A stretch of 64,000 bases of DNA from Buxus sempervirens (Eukaryota; Streptophyta; Magnoliopsida; Buxales; Buxaceae), in contig OX387186.1 in assembly GCA_947561395.2 (NCBI GenBank), forward strand, positions 39,017,220 through 39,081,219. Reading direction: 5' to 3'. Both the position numbers and the translations under genes were made by a program. How positions within the stretch are numbered: position 1 is the stretch's first letter; every line of letters begins with the position of its first letter. This document shows positions 1 to 10,656 of this stretch, in pieces. The notes under the pieces are model-generated. The model was not told the origin of the DNA and did no database searches. It worked only from the letters and a program-made list of their open reading frames with translations.

Positions 1-1275
1 TATTTTGAAGTAGTCCTCACTTGGGCATTTCCATTGCACCTCAATTAAAGTTTCACCTGGTGCATATGAGTTTTGGACATTTTTAAGCATAATCGAATCA
101 TGCTGCAACTTCCTGAAGTGCCTCACAACTTCAAAGATATCAGGAGCCTTATCATCAAATATTTTCTTGTTCCTATGTAACCACAAGGCCCAACCAAAGT
201 TCGCAACTATTGTGATGAATTCTATAATATCAGAAGAGTGCTTAGGTAGCTTAAGAGAAGCGATATTACAGAACCATTTAAGGAAAGAATCCTGTGGTTC
301 GAATGACTGAGTGGAACCTCCAATTGCAAGTAACCAGGCTGCCCTTGAAAAAGGACAATGTAACCAAAGGTGCTCCACTGTTTCTACATAAATGACATTC
401 ATTTGAGGACAGATTTAATCATGGACTGAGCAGTCCAGATGTGGGAAGAGCTCCATTTAAACTTTTCCAGAGAAATAGTTTAATTTGAGCTGGGTATCGA
501 AGATGCCAGATCTTCAACCAAATTCTGTTAGGATTTCCCCTAGCATCAACTACAAGAAGACGATATGCAGATGCCACCGAAAAATTACCTTTAGCAGTTA
601 AGAGCTAGATCAATTTATCCTGTGCGACAGTGGAAGAGAAAGGAGTAGAAATGATCTTGCATACAGTATTAGAATCCCAAAGTCTAGAAAGAAGATTAAA
701 ATCCCAATGACCAGAAGATGAGTTAAGGAGTTGACTTACCCGTTCAATTTGAAAGTTAGTAACATGAGGATGGAATTGTGGAAATTGTTATCCTATATGA
801 AGCCAAAAGTCTTTGAAAACATTAATTTTTGTCCCAGTAGCCAGAATCCATCCCCACCCTTTTTTAACAACAAACTTCAACTGCTGTAGTTGTTTCCATC
901 CGTAAGAATGAGAAGGTTTAGCCATAGCATCCATGAAAGAACAGTCTGGGTAGTATGTACTTTTCATCAAATCTATCCAAGGGCTTCTCTATTTTGAGAT
1001 TAATTGCTACACTAACTTCATCAATAAGGCTCTATTCATGAGATCAGGCCTTTTAATGTTTAATCCTCCATTATGCCAAGGACAAGTTATACGATCCCAA
1101 CAAAGAGTAGCAACTCCCCGGTTACTTTCATCTTTTCTCAAAAAAAAAAAAAAAAGCCTCTTGAAATTTGTTCCAACAAAGAGTAGCAACTCCCCGGTGA
1201 CTTTCATCTTGTTTGTGGAAGCATGAAACATGATATAAAATGATTAGATTAGGCATTTAAAACAAACTGTATAAG
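1..1275 (-). pseudogene. LINE ORF2, C-terminal part of reverse transcriptase and zf-RVT region (decayed)
   Basis: Minus-strand fragments read as the C-terminal third of a plant L1-type ORF2. Near 1040-1090 is the post-RT motif with CPWHNGGLNI and LMNRALLMK. At 788-970 comes a stretch with YYPDCSFMDA and KGWGWILATGTKINVFKDFW. Around 310-420 lies the zinc-binding RT tail, with ETVEHLWLHCPFSRAAW. The frame is broken by stops and shifts. The 3' end and poly-A tail lie left of the window. The same ORF continues upstream (higher coordinates) at 5103-5269 and 10424-10641; the gaps are later insertions with clean target duplications. The family assignment is secure; the subfamily was not determined. 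Confidence 0.85.
1097..1210. repeat. 38-bp direct duplication around an A-rich filler inside the LINE
   Basis: Positions 1097-1134 and 1173-1210 are 38-bp copies differing at one base. They flank 38 bp that contain a run of about 17 A. Both copies encode the same LINE segment (KDES.RGVATLCW), so one is a local duplication. It looks like a repair or microinsertion event and does not belong to the LINE. Confidence 0.85.
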
Positions 1276-2097
1276 AGTGATGTGAAACCCCGTTCCAATA
1301 TCCCTAGCATACCCTAATTACTAAGCTTGATGTATAGGTGAAGTTGGAGCAGCACAAGCCTAAAGCCAGCCAAAGTGGCTAAGCCCCGGGCTGTCGGCAG
1401 GCTAGGTAGGTGAGCAATTTCAAATTGATGAATAAAGTGGAATATCAAAGCGAGGAAATATGCTAAGTGTTGGTCATGTGCAATATAGGATGAAGGAGTG
1501 GCAAACTGGTAAATTCCGGTGTCTTGTTGGAAGGCCACTTAAGTGGAGAAAAATAGCCAAGGAATGCCCCATATGACTAACACCCATTCCTAACCCTTTC
1601 TTTCTCTCTCCCATACTTGTCTTCTTCATCTCCTTCTCTTCCTTCTTCCCTATTTTCATCCCCCATTCATTTCAAACCCATTAGAAGTGTTTGCTTGCAA
1701 GGAAACAAAGGAAGAAACCAAGAGAAGTGATTTTTATGTGGGTGCTTTGGTGGAGGTTTTGTGAGAAATCAACCAAGAAGCAAGCAAGGAGCTGTTCGTG
1801 GGTTGATTTGGAGGCTAGGAAACTTACTTGAGAGTTTGCAAGAGGTAAGCAACACCACCCTTCCCCTTGTTTTCAATTTTCGACCAAAATCACATGTTAG
1901 ATGAATGTTAGGGTTGAGATGTGAGAACGAGTCCTAGGCCAAATAGGAAGGATTTCTTTGAGAGATTTTTTTGGTAGTAGTTTTCTACACATGCTAGAAG
2001 TGATTTCGAGCCCAAAAACACCCAGAACAAGTCAGATTTGAGAAAAATCGAAATCCCCAAAAGTTCGGATTTCACGAACTGTCAAAAACCCATGCCG

Positions 2098-2270
2098 CCC
2101 GAGCAGTCGCTCGAGCGCGGCATCAGGTGGTGGTTTTAGGTAGTTTAGATAGAGTTTTAAGGCATAGCTGCTCGAGTGACTGTTCTAGCAAGTGTTTTAA
2201 TAGAAGAACCCGAGAGCTAAATCCTGGTCGCTCGAAGCAGGCTTGAGCGACCCATCGAGCACCTTTACTA
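2098..2270. repeat. Palindrome cluster (CTCGAGCGAC type) in LTR A
   Basis: It contains CGCTCGAGCG, a perfect 10-bp palindrome, at 2108-2117. A longer inverted pair, GGTCGCTCGA against TTGAGCGACC (9 of 10 matches), lies near 2230, with related CTGCTCGAG words between. This is the first of two hypervariable blocks in this LTR. Confidence 0.6.
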
Positions 2271-2752
2271 GAATTTCCAAAATTTACACTTTTAGCCTAG
2301 ATTGAACTGCCCTTTGTTTTTATTAAAATCCAACCTATGTGTAAGTGAGGGTTAAGTGTCTAGGAGGTGTTCCAACTGGAAGTATCTCAAAATTCCAAAG
2401 AACAAAGATTTTGGGTACGTTTTGCCCAAGAAGGTCTTAGACAGAGATTCTGTCCCAGATTACTGTAGAAATAGGATAACTTGATTCTACCACCTCAAAC
2501 ACTTTCTAAATAACCCTTAGAAGTAGAAGTCAAGAACCAAAACCAAGTTGTTCAAGTATCCAAAGAGTTGAGGCATAGGTTGCCCAAAAGAGTCATGAAA
2601 TGTAGGATTTCTGGAAAAAACCAAACCTTTATCATTGACTATCAATGTGAGTACACCATACCTGAAATTATGGGCTTCGGCTTGGTATTATACACATAGT
2701 ATAAAGGGCATTGGACCCGTATTTGTAAGTGTGAAAACTCACACTCCTATTA

Positions 2753-3759
2753 TGGCAAATGTTTGACAAATTATGTCTTCTAATGAAGCTTCAAGATGTG
2801 CAGATTAAACAATGAAAATTCAGTGAATTTAGTAAAGAAGAAGAAGTTGATGCCACCACACAGCTACCACGCTGCTGCCACCCCGCTGGCAGCGCATAAG
2901 TGAATTAGTGTTTTGAAAGAAAGGTCCGTGCACATGCCGCTTACTCTCCCGCTAGCAGCTCGCTAGCAGCGCGCTTTTAACTGATTCAACTTACTCTGAG
3001 CGGGACTTGAGTTCGCTTCCAGCCGTCTACATCGATCGCTTCACGACGCCACCAGCGCTCGACGCGATCTGAGTTTTATTCTTTAAATAGACGTGTTGTA
3101 ATTTTTAATTGTGACTTTTGTCTTTGGATCATTTTGATTTCGAATCTTGAGGTGTTTGAGATTCGATCAAATCTTCTTTAGAGAGTCGGCGATCGAGTGA
3201 GGGGGAGATCTGAGATAGATCACCTGGAATTGAAGTTAGAGGATTCTTCTTCAATTCGGAACTTCATCTGATCGTGTGATCGCCTGGACTGGTGATCGGC
3301 CTTGATTGATGCGTAGGTGGATTCCTACTGCATTGGATCGTCTCAGTGGATTCTGAGGGGATTGCTGCGATCTGGATTGATCGTGTTCTGCAGCTTGTGG
3401 ATTCAAGTTGTGTTGCAGTTCGTGGATTCAAACTGTGGATCACTGGTGAGTGATTGTTTGCGATCTGGACTGATCGTGTTCTGCAGCTTGTGGATTCAAG
3501 CTGTGTTGCAGTTCGTGGATTCGAACTGTGGATTGCTGTTGAGTGAGTCAAATTGTAAAGGTTAAGTATGTACTCCTTTGTAATTGTCTTTTCATTCAAT
3601 AGTGGATTTCGAAGGGTTAGTCGCCTCATATAGACTCGAGGTTTTTCCTGGATCTGGATCCAGGTTTCCTCGTATAATTCTCTGTGTATTGTTTCCGTAT
3701 TGTTCAATTCTGAATTGTTATAGATCGTGGACCTATAGAGTAGTCCTCTACTCTTTCAG
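2753..3759 (+). mobile_element. Probable copia-type solo LTR nested in LTR A
   Basis: A segment of about 1.0 kb with different composition interrupts the GGGC-N4-GCCC array of LTR A. TATTA flanks it (2748-2752 and 3760-3764). Removing it brings the array unit at 2706 to 74 bp from the unit at 3792, about two normal periods, which supports the boundaries. The left end is TGGCAAATGTTTGAC. The right end reads CTCTTTCAG, so the usual CA terminus is off by one base. It has no coding capacity. The ends are less certain than those of the other LTRs. Confidence 0.55.
3366..3551. repeat. 93-bp tandem repeat, two copies
   Basis: Copies at 3366-3458 and 3459-3551 are nearly identical; each begins TGCGATCTGG and contains TGTTCTGCAGCTTGTGGATT. 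The short plus-strand ORF here is just the translation of this repeat. Confidence 0.85.
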
Positions 3760-3791
3760 TATTACACTTAATATGAGTTGCACGATAATGA

Positions 3792-4043
3792 GGGCATTGG
3801 CCCGTATTTCATTTGCACCACCTCAAGGGCTTTGGCTCGTCGCTTGTAACATGAGATGAAAGGGCAATGGCCCATGATCATTAATCATAAATGAAAGGGC
3901 AGTGGCCCGTTATATTGATATTGAAAAGAGGGTAGTGGCCCCAAATCCATGAGTAATGAATGAGGGCAGTGGCCCCAATGACATTGAGATGTATTGAGCA
4001 GAGACAGTGGCCCAAGATTGACTCGAGTAAGGCCATGGGCTAC
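3792..4043 (+). repeat. GGGC-N4-GCCC mini-hairpin array of LTR A
   Basis: Units start at about 3792, 3826, 3862, 3897, 3930, 3964, 4003 and 4031, spaced about 34 bp apart. Most read GGGC-(ATTG, AATG or AGTG)-GCCC. One earlier unit lies at 2706, beyond the nested insertion. Unlike the arrays of LTRs B, D and E, the arms here hardly vary. Confidence 0.75.
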
Positions 4044-4724
4044 CCTTGAGTATTTTCCGTGCAAGAAGGCATGAGGTATTGATCATGAGTAATTGACCAG
4101 TGAGTTTTGGTTGGTTATTGAGCGGTTCATCTCAGTTGGGGTAGTGGACCCTTGTTCCTCCCAACTTGGAGATAGAGAACTAGCGTCCTCCACTCAAGCT
4201 TGGATATTGATGTGTTATTATTTTGCACTTGGTTGCCATAATTGTGGTGAACTTGATAATGAACACACCTGCATAATGAACCTTAAGGTTTGGATCCGTA
4301 GTCTTAAATGGGAACGTTTGTATATATATGACATGGCTAGTTGTTCTTGTACTGTGACTGCTCTATTGTGATATCATCCTGGCACCAGCATCATCAGTGG
4401 CCGATGCCCACTTGCTACGGGGAATCAGTAGTGGATGCTTGTATGTCAAGGGGAATCGGCGTAGATGCCTAGCCACCATGTGGAATCGGTGAAGCTAGAT
4501 GGGGCCATGTGTAGTATATATAAACATCCTAGATAACAAGTGAAAAGTTGAATACATGATTGCTATTAAATGGATTATCTATACACTGAGGCACATGCAT
4601 GCACTACTGTATGACACATGAGATGCCGTGGATTTTGTAGTATTAGAACTACCCGCACGTCATGGTTTATCGAGAGATATTTGTATCAACTGTGTTTTCA
4701 CCAATTCATGCATGTGTTGCTTAT

Positions 4725-4740
4725 TGAGACATTCGTCTCA
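4725..4740 (+). other. Conserved 3' hairpin of LTR A
   Basis: TGAGAC-ATTC-GTCTCA, a 6-bp perfect stem 362 bp before the LTR end. CATGCATG lies just upstream. A pyrimidine tract ending in TTTTTTAG follows, then CCGGT-N7-ACCGG (4779-4795). Compared with the other LTRs the stem has a compensated T-A to C-G change. Confidence 0.75.
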
Positions 4741-5102
4741 CAGTTGCCTTTTATCTTATTTTTTAGATCCATCGACGTCCGGTGTGAATGACCGGGCTGG
4801 GGATAGAGGCAAGGAGAAAGCTATAGGGTATAGAGAGGAAGACTACTATAGGCCTTAGGATTTTCTTTTGTTAATACATGTATAGTTTTGAATGGTAAAA
4901 CCTTCACACTTAAGAGGAGTGACTAGTCACCCAATATATATATATGAACACTTTTGATATGCGCAAGTATGAATTGCCTGTACTTGCACTTGTACAGAAA
5001 AGTTTTAAAATCCTTCGTGTTTTGTTGAGTATAAAGGCCCACTTGCCACGGTCTGGGACGGGTCTTGCCTTGGAGGGGTAGGCTTGGTTCCGGGTCGTGA
5101 CA

Positions 5103-5269
5103 AGTGATGCCTCCCATTTGCGAGAGAAGTAAAGATTTCCAACTGACTGGTTGAACATTAACGTTATCAATTAGTTCATTACACTCTTTGACCGATGGTT
5201 TCCGAAAGAAAATAGGAATGCCCATGTATCTATCATGCTTGTTACTAGCCTTCACATTAAATAGATGAC
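5103..5269 (-). pseudogene. LINE ORF2, mid-RT fragment between LTR A and element I
   Basis: The minus-strand translation includes KHDRYMGIPIFFRKPS and VSWKSLLLSQMGG. This matches the conserved post-catalytic RT block of plant L1 elements (Y.GIP and W..KLLS..G). The frame continues into 1-1275 on one side and 10424-10641 on the other once the two insertions are set aside. Confidence 0.85.
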
Positions 5270-6012
5270 TATTGGGAAAATTACTTTCCCTTTGTCACAA
5301 TTGGATGACAAAGTAATCTTGGTACTAATGATTTTTGTTAAGTATTTGTGTAGCAAGCAAGTGATGAAAAAATCCACGAATGGAAATAGAGCAATCTGAG
5401 TTTGTTGTTTTCTTATGTATTGTACAGTCAGGTTTAGTTGTAACCTACTATACCTGCATGTGTAACAAAAATTCTGGGTATAAAAAACACTGTTTCATAA
5501 TAGATTGTGGGTTGGTTAGATTTTCTATTTAGAAGATTGTGTTCTAGAGAATTCTTGGAGACAAGTAGAGAATTGTGGTTCTTCAAAGAAAAGGAGATTG
5601 ATTCATCTTGAAAGAATTGAAGGCTTGTTGATGCATCTGGAATGGATTGAAGCTTTGAAAGAAAGGAAATTCAGATCTGGAGTTGAAATGAAAATACACT
5701 TTGAAGCATTTCAAAGTGTGGTGGTGGGTTCTTGAAGAATTCAAGAAGTTGGAGAAATCAAGATTGATGAAATTGATGCATCATGGAATTGACATGGAGT
5801 AAGGTTTAGATTAGAAGTGAATTCTTGTTAGATCTAAACTCTTGTAAACATCTTTTTCATAGTAATTTTATTTCTCAAGCTTTGGTCTCCCTAAAAAGAC
5901 CCGAGGTTTTACCTAGATGGAGGTCTAGGGTTTCCTTGAATAAATCTTGTGTTGATTATTGCTTGTGTTGTTCAAATTGCGTAGAGAAGGGACGTAGGAA
6001 ACAGAATTTTCA
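5270..6012 (+). repeat. 5' LTR of element I
   Basis: Begins TATTGGGAAAATT (the usual TG mutated to TA) and ends AATTTTCA directly before the PBS. A TATAAAAA box lies at 5479-5486. Confidence 0.88.
5479..5486 (+). promoter_or_regulatory. TATA box of the 5' LTR of element I
   Basis: TATAAAAA, conserved at 9883-9890 in the 3' LTR. The position within the LTR suits a U3 promoter. Confidence 0.55.
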
Positions 6013-6028
6013 ATTGGTATCGGAGCCT
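6013..6028 (+). other. Primer binding site of element I
   Basis: ATTGGTATCGGAGCCT begins at the LTR boundary. It resembles TGGTATCAGAGC, the complement of the plant initiator methionine tRNA 3' end used by most copia elements, with one substitution. Confidence 0.8.
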
Positions 6029-6051
6029 CTCCACTCTAATCTATTTAAAGA

Positions 6052-6206
6052 GTGAGATCTTGTTTTTGGCCAAGAACTTTGGATCTGAAAAAGAGCACAA
6101 ACTAGTGAGAGGTGTGCATTGTTACAAGTGCCAAGGTTATGGTCACTCTGCTACAAATTGTCCTACTAAAGTACCTATGAAGAGTCACGTATCGAAAGTA
6201 ACATAG
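6052..6206 (+). pseudogene. gag zinc-knuckle fragment of element I
   Basis: An open frame up to a stop at 6204-6206 contains CYKCQGYGHSATNC, a canonical C-X2-C-X4-H-X4-C nucleocapsid knuckle. No start codon is visible in this fragment, and the upstream gag body is missing. The LTR-proximal position shows that most of the N-terminal gag has been deleted. Confidence 0.75.
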
Positions 6207-6415
6207 AATGACTCATCCGATTCTAAAAATGACAAAGCTCAAGAAAACTACATACCAATTTCTGTCTTTCAAACTTTTCCTCCCCTAGATATTCAGATTT
6301 TGATTCCTTAAGTGATGAAATTGAAGAAGAAGAATCTGAGGATGAAGGTGATCTTCAAGAAGCCTATGATCTCTTGTAGAAAGAATATCGGAAACTTAAG
6401 AAGAAAAATAAGAAA

Positions 6416-7108
6416 GTGTGTGCACAACTGAAAAATTGTGAAAAAGAAAAGGAGAAAGCCTTGAAGCAAAAAGAAGAATTAGAGATGGGAGGTGTTCAAT
6501 TTGAAGTTAGAGAAGCCTACCGGATCTCTAAATTTCATGAAGTTAAACTCAAGTGCAAGGAAGAATATACTGAGATAGCTAACTTGAAAGGTAAAATATC
6601 CTTCCTAGAACATGAACTCCAATGTTATAAAATGTCTTTCTCTAAATTTTGTGTAGGTTCTCGTACATTGGATGATATACTTGAGTGCCAAAGAATGAGC
6701 AAAGATAGCACTAGGCTAGGCTATGTTACTGGTACCTCCAAGCAAGCACCAAGAAAAGGTTCCATCAAATTTGTATCTTCAGCTGCCAAAGAAAAAGAAA
6801 AGATTCTAACGATTGGAACAAGCTCTTCACAAAGTCTAACTAAGAGTAAAGCTTCAATTGGTAATGGTCTTACTTCAGCCTTTAAATCAAATGTTCCAAT
6901 TTCTGAATATAGATTTGATACTAGAAAGAAACATGAGCTTAACCCTTCCTCCTTTATCCCTAAATGTCACTATTGTGAGAGAAAAGGACACATAAGCCTA
7001 AATGTCACATCCTGCATGGGTTTCCCAAGGAGTATGTCGACAAGAAAAAACTTCAGACTTAACCAAAGTCAAATTTCCTCTTGTTTAATAGGTTTCAAGC
7101 TCTTATGA
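6416..7108 (+). pseudogene. gag-like ORF of element I (coiled coil plus knuckle)
   Basis: A 230-residue ORF. Residues 1-85 are rich in Lys and Glu with heptad-like leucines (KNCEKEKEKALKQKEELE), a likely coiled coil. A Ser/Lys-rich linker follows. Near residue 184 is CHYCERKGHISLNVTSC, a C-X2-C-X4-H-type knuckle with an altered spacing before the last Cys. Downstream at 7123-7323 a second frame has KVRKFWVRKSDP, resembling the gag-to-protease linker of SIRE-like copia elements. No protease D-S/T-G follows. It lacks a convincing start codon and is probably a decayed gag. Confidence 0.7.
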
Positions 7109-7323
7109 AAGAAACTTAACTCTTGGGACGTGAAATTCAGAATTTAAATAAGCCCAAACACCCTTCATTTTTTACATCTAAATCTCAAGGGAGTACACCT
7201 AAACCTAAGAATTCTGTAGGTAACACATGTCTTAAAGTGTTGGTACCTAAAGTAAGAAAGTTTTGGGTAAGAAAATCTGATCCTATGCATCATGTTGATG
7301 ATGATATTTTCACAAAACCTTAG

Positions 7324-9661
7324 ATCAACAAAAATTTGAAACACTCAAGAAATCACTAGGAATAAGCTCTATAGGTAATTAGGTATATAAAAATTTTTCA
7401 TACTAATTCTTTTTAACAATCAATGAACCATATATAAAGTCATAAGATTTGTTCTGTTATGCACATACTAAGTCATTCCCTAAAGTCTATTGATAAATGA
7501 GAAATCACATAGAATTTGGAATGTTTATAATATCATATCCTAGAGTCCAAGTTTTTCTACTATTATTTTTGAAGAATAGATGTAAAAAATAAATTTTATT
7601 GGGAGAATTTGTGAATTTCTGAAAAGGCTATCTCAAAAGTTAGAGTGAAAGTCACCTGAGCCACATATAAAAAAATTAAGTGAGAACATGGGATGAGCTG
7701 TGAACCCCAAACATCCTAAGTTCAATATTGAGAAAGAATTCTGAGATGAGCCATAAACCCCAAACATCCCGAATTCATTGAAAAGAAAGAGGCAAAATGA
7801 GAAGGCTGCCTATCTTTAATGAGTTTAAGCCTTGAAAAATACCATAGCTCCTTTGATACAAAAGTTAGAAAAATAAAAACAAGCATTCTTTATTTCTGTC
7901 TCTCATTAATAATAGCTAATTTTGAAAAAGACTCACATGGATATTACTTATGTCATTAACACTAAACCATTTCTATGAAATAGAAGTTCATATATTATGA
8001 ATGGTATGTGTTTTGATCAAGTGAGTTTGAAGGAACAATCTTGTATATCACTCATTAGTAATTGATTGTTAAAGTGAATCAGTGGATGATTTCTTATATA
8101 CTTAGTCAATTTTATAAGAGCAATTATGTCAATGATTCCGTGATTTGTTTTAATTTTATATCATCTAAATGTGTTGTGGTGATATTACTTTTAAAATGTT
8201 TGGATTTGAAATCATTTTATGAGTGTACTAATGTCAAAATGTGGCCAAAATCTGGGTTTCTTTATGTTTGCAAAAAAATTTCACTTTCTATGTGTCATGC
8301 AACCTATATCAGGTTATAGTGTCTTTTCTAGGTATCTTCGTATCAAGCACACCCTATTTTTTGTAGAAATAATGTCTCAGGTTCACTTTGTTTGAGTAGC
8401 ATGTAATCTGCATCAGGTTACAACTAAGTTTTTGGGTAACATCTTGCACCTACATGTGTGAAGAGTATATAAGGGCATTAGAGTTCTTCCTTTCTCATTT
8501 CGATTAAGCTTCTTTTAAAAACAAAAGAGGGGAGAAGAACAACATTTGAATGTTGCCTTGAGGGTATGTGCTTAACATTTGAACATTTTTCAAAACTACT
8601 TGATTGCTTGTCTCAATTACTTTCAATTTGAACTACAACTGAAGTTTAGAAGCTAGTTTCAAGTGCAATTGAAGGTAAGTTCTCTATTTCTTTGTTTTGA
8701 TGTAGGATTTTTTATTAAATTTTTGTCTTTGGGTTTGAAATAGTTCTATCATGTTCATCATTCTGATTTGTTCTTTTAGTCTCATATTGGTTTTGTCTTT
8801 CGATTTCATCATGCTCTTGATTTTTGTGTTTCAATTAGTCTAGGTTTCCTTGATCTCTTTTATTAGGTTTCGTTAAACCTAGGATTACCTTGATTTCTTT
8901 TATAAGGTTTCATTGCTAGTGTTTGGTTCGTTAATTCTTGGTTTTCAACATCAGATATTTTTTTTACTTTCATTTATTCTTTTAAATTCATCTCATGATT
9001 TCATCATTTTACTTGTTAATCTCATAGTTCTTCATCAAGTTAGAAATATTGTTTCGTCACTTTCAGGTTAGAAATGTTGTTAATCTCAATTTTATATGGT
9101 TGATTGATGCTCTCAATTGTATCTGATTTGATTCAAGGCGTTGCCAAAAGGGTGTATGGGGGTCTTGACAAATTGCATGTCAAAAAGGGGGAGATATCGT
9201 ATTAAGGGGGAGCAGGGGGAGTTGATGTGGAACTGAGGAGGAGACTCAATGGGATGGTGTGGCTGAACTTGCTGAGATCAAGGAGATGATTTGTTATGTT
9301 TGTTGGTGATCTATTATATTTGTTGGTGATAATTTTTCTGAACTGTTGGTGTTCTTTCTAGACTTAATTTTCTTGTTCTAAACTTACTTTCTTGGCATTT
9401 CCTAATTGATACTTTACTATGTGAATGTTTAAACTTTGGATAGAACTATTGTAAATGCATCAAAGTGGACTGGTGTGATGCTTGGTTACTATTTGTGATT
9501 TTGTGATGATTTTTGAAATGATATTTGACCTTGTCATAGTATGTTTATCATCATACTCTAGTGTTGATTTTTTGTTTCATGTATTCAATGTGTTTGACAG
9601 TACCTGTGTGCTTATGCTAAGCTTTATGGTTCATGAACATTTGGTTTGTCATGCAATTGTC
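7324..9661 (+). other. Internal non-coding region of element I
   Basis: An AT-rich stretch where pol would be expected. Only short ORFs without recognisable domains occur. Around 9140-9225 a decayed coding-like piece carries several G-rich PPT-like runs. No other gene is seen. Confidence 0.6.
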
Positions 9662-9672
9662 AAGGGGGAGAT
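9662..9672 (+). other. Polypurine tract of element I
   Basis: AAGGGGGAGAT lies immediately before the 3' LTR start TGTTGGG. Confidence 0.8.
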
Positions 9673-10418
9673 TGTTGGGAAAATTAATTTCCCTTTGTGA
9701 CAATTGGATGACAAAGTAATCTTGGTACTGATGATTTTTTGTTAAGTATTTGTGTAACAAGCAAGTGATGAAAAAATCCATGATCAGAAATAGAGCAATC
9801 TGAGTTTGCTGTTTTCTTATGTATTGTACTAGTAGGTTTAGTTGTAACCAACTGTACCTGCATGTGTAATAGAAAATCTGGGTATAAAAAACCTTGTTTC
9901 GTAACAGATTGTGGCTTGGTTAGATTTTTTGTTTAGAAGATTGTGTTCTGGAGAATTCTTGGAGACAAGAAGAAGGGAACTGTGGTTCTTCAAAGAAAAG
10001 GAGATTAATTCATCTTGAAGGAATTGAAGGCTTGTTGATGCATTTGGAATGGATTGAAGCTTTGAAAGAAAGGAAATTCAGATCTGGAGTTGATCTGAAA
10101 ATACACTTTGAAGCATTTCAAAGCGTGGTCGTGGGTTCTTGAAGAATTCATGAAGTTGGAGAAATCAAGATTGATAAAATTAATGCGTCATGGAATCAAC
10201 ATGGAGTAAGGTTTAGATTAGAAGTGAATTCTTGTTAGATCTAAACTCTTGTAACCAATTTTTTCATAGTGATATGATTTTTCAAGCTTGGTCTCCCTAA
10301 AAAGGCCCGGTGTTTTACCTAAATGTAAGTTTAGGGTTTCATCGTATAAATCTTGTGTTGATTGTTGCTTTTGTTGTTCAAATTGAATAGAGAAGGGACC
10401 TAGGAAATAGAATTTTCA
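9673..10418 (+). repeat. 3' LTR of element I
   Basis: Begins TGTTGGGAAAATTAA and ends AATTTTCA, followed by the ATGAC target duplication. It is colinear with the 5' LTR. Confidence 0.88.
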
Positions 10419-10423
10419 ATGAC

Positions 10424-10641
10424 TGATAGAAATCCTTTGACTTCTAGATATATCACTACTAAAAACAATAGAGGATTTTTTAAAATTTATTTCCTGGCAT
10501 GATTTAGCATAGTACTTAAGAAGTAATCTAACCAAATAGTAATCTCTCCCTTAGTTTATTTAGGTAGCCCATCCATTAAGAATTTCTTTTGCGATTGTAC
10601 ACTTTGTAGTCACACATTCAATAAATTTATGTTTCCTACCT
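10424..10641 (-). pseudogene. LINE ORF2, central RT fragment with missing catalytic core
   Basis: The minus-strand translation gives FIECVTT followed by ILNGWAT, then YYAKSCQEINFKKSSIVFSS. In plant L1 RTs these blocks are separated by the RGLRQGDPLSPYLF region and the F/Y-A-D-D catalytic box. Here they nearly abut, so about 100 residues including the catalytic aspartates are deleted. The fragment joins 5103-5269 once element I is removed. Its 5' edge meets a plus-strand LINE near 10641-10650. Confidence 0.75.
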
Positions 10642-10656
10642 AAAAAAAACAGGTAG
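10636..10656. other. LINE inversion junction
   Basis: Minus-strand LINE sequence stops and plus-strand LINE sequence starts here. CTACCT (10636-10641) and AGGTAG (10651-10656) form a short inverted repeat around a run of A. Confidence 0.55.

Larger units (their letters stand above)
1281..5102 (+). mobile_element. Solo LTR A (3.8 kb, TGTGAAACCCC...GTGACA)
   Basis: Starts TGTGAAACCCCG and ends CCGGGTCGTGACA. It is flanked by the 5-bp target duplication AGTGA (1276-1280 and 5103-5107). On both sides the interrupted sequence is the same minus-strand LINE reading frame, which independently confirms the boundaries. No PBS, gag, pol or second LTR is present, so it is a solo LTR left by LTR-LTR recombination. 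From 5' to 3' it holds a palindrome cluster (2098-2270), a GGGC-N4-GCCC array (2706 and 3792-4043), a TGCATG motif, the conserved hairpin (4725-4740), a pyrimidine tract ending in AG, and a second hairpin. A further insertion sits at 2753-3759. Confidence 0.9.
5270..10418 (+). mobile_element. Copia-like LTR retrotransposon I, gag remnant, no pol (non-autonomous)
   Basis: A complete element of 5.15 kb with target duplication ATGAC (5265-5269 and 10419-10423). The LTRs are 743 and 746 bp and differ at roughly 8-9 percent of positions over the stretch I compared. The PBS resembles initiator-Met tRNA. Gag coding with two CCHC knuckles fills 6052-7108. Nothing resembling protease, integrase, RT or RNase H is seen from 7110 to 9660, which is AT-rich. 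G-rich PPT-like runs occur near 9185, 9206 and 9662. Mobilisation would have needed enzymes from a related element. The gag style resembles SIRE-like copia elements; this lineage call is tentative. Confidence 0.88.

Noticed and set aside
3264..3707. 147-residue minus-strand ORF
   Set aside because: It is the translation of a 93-bp tandem repeat within an LTR; no known domain.
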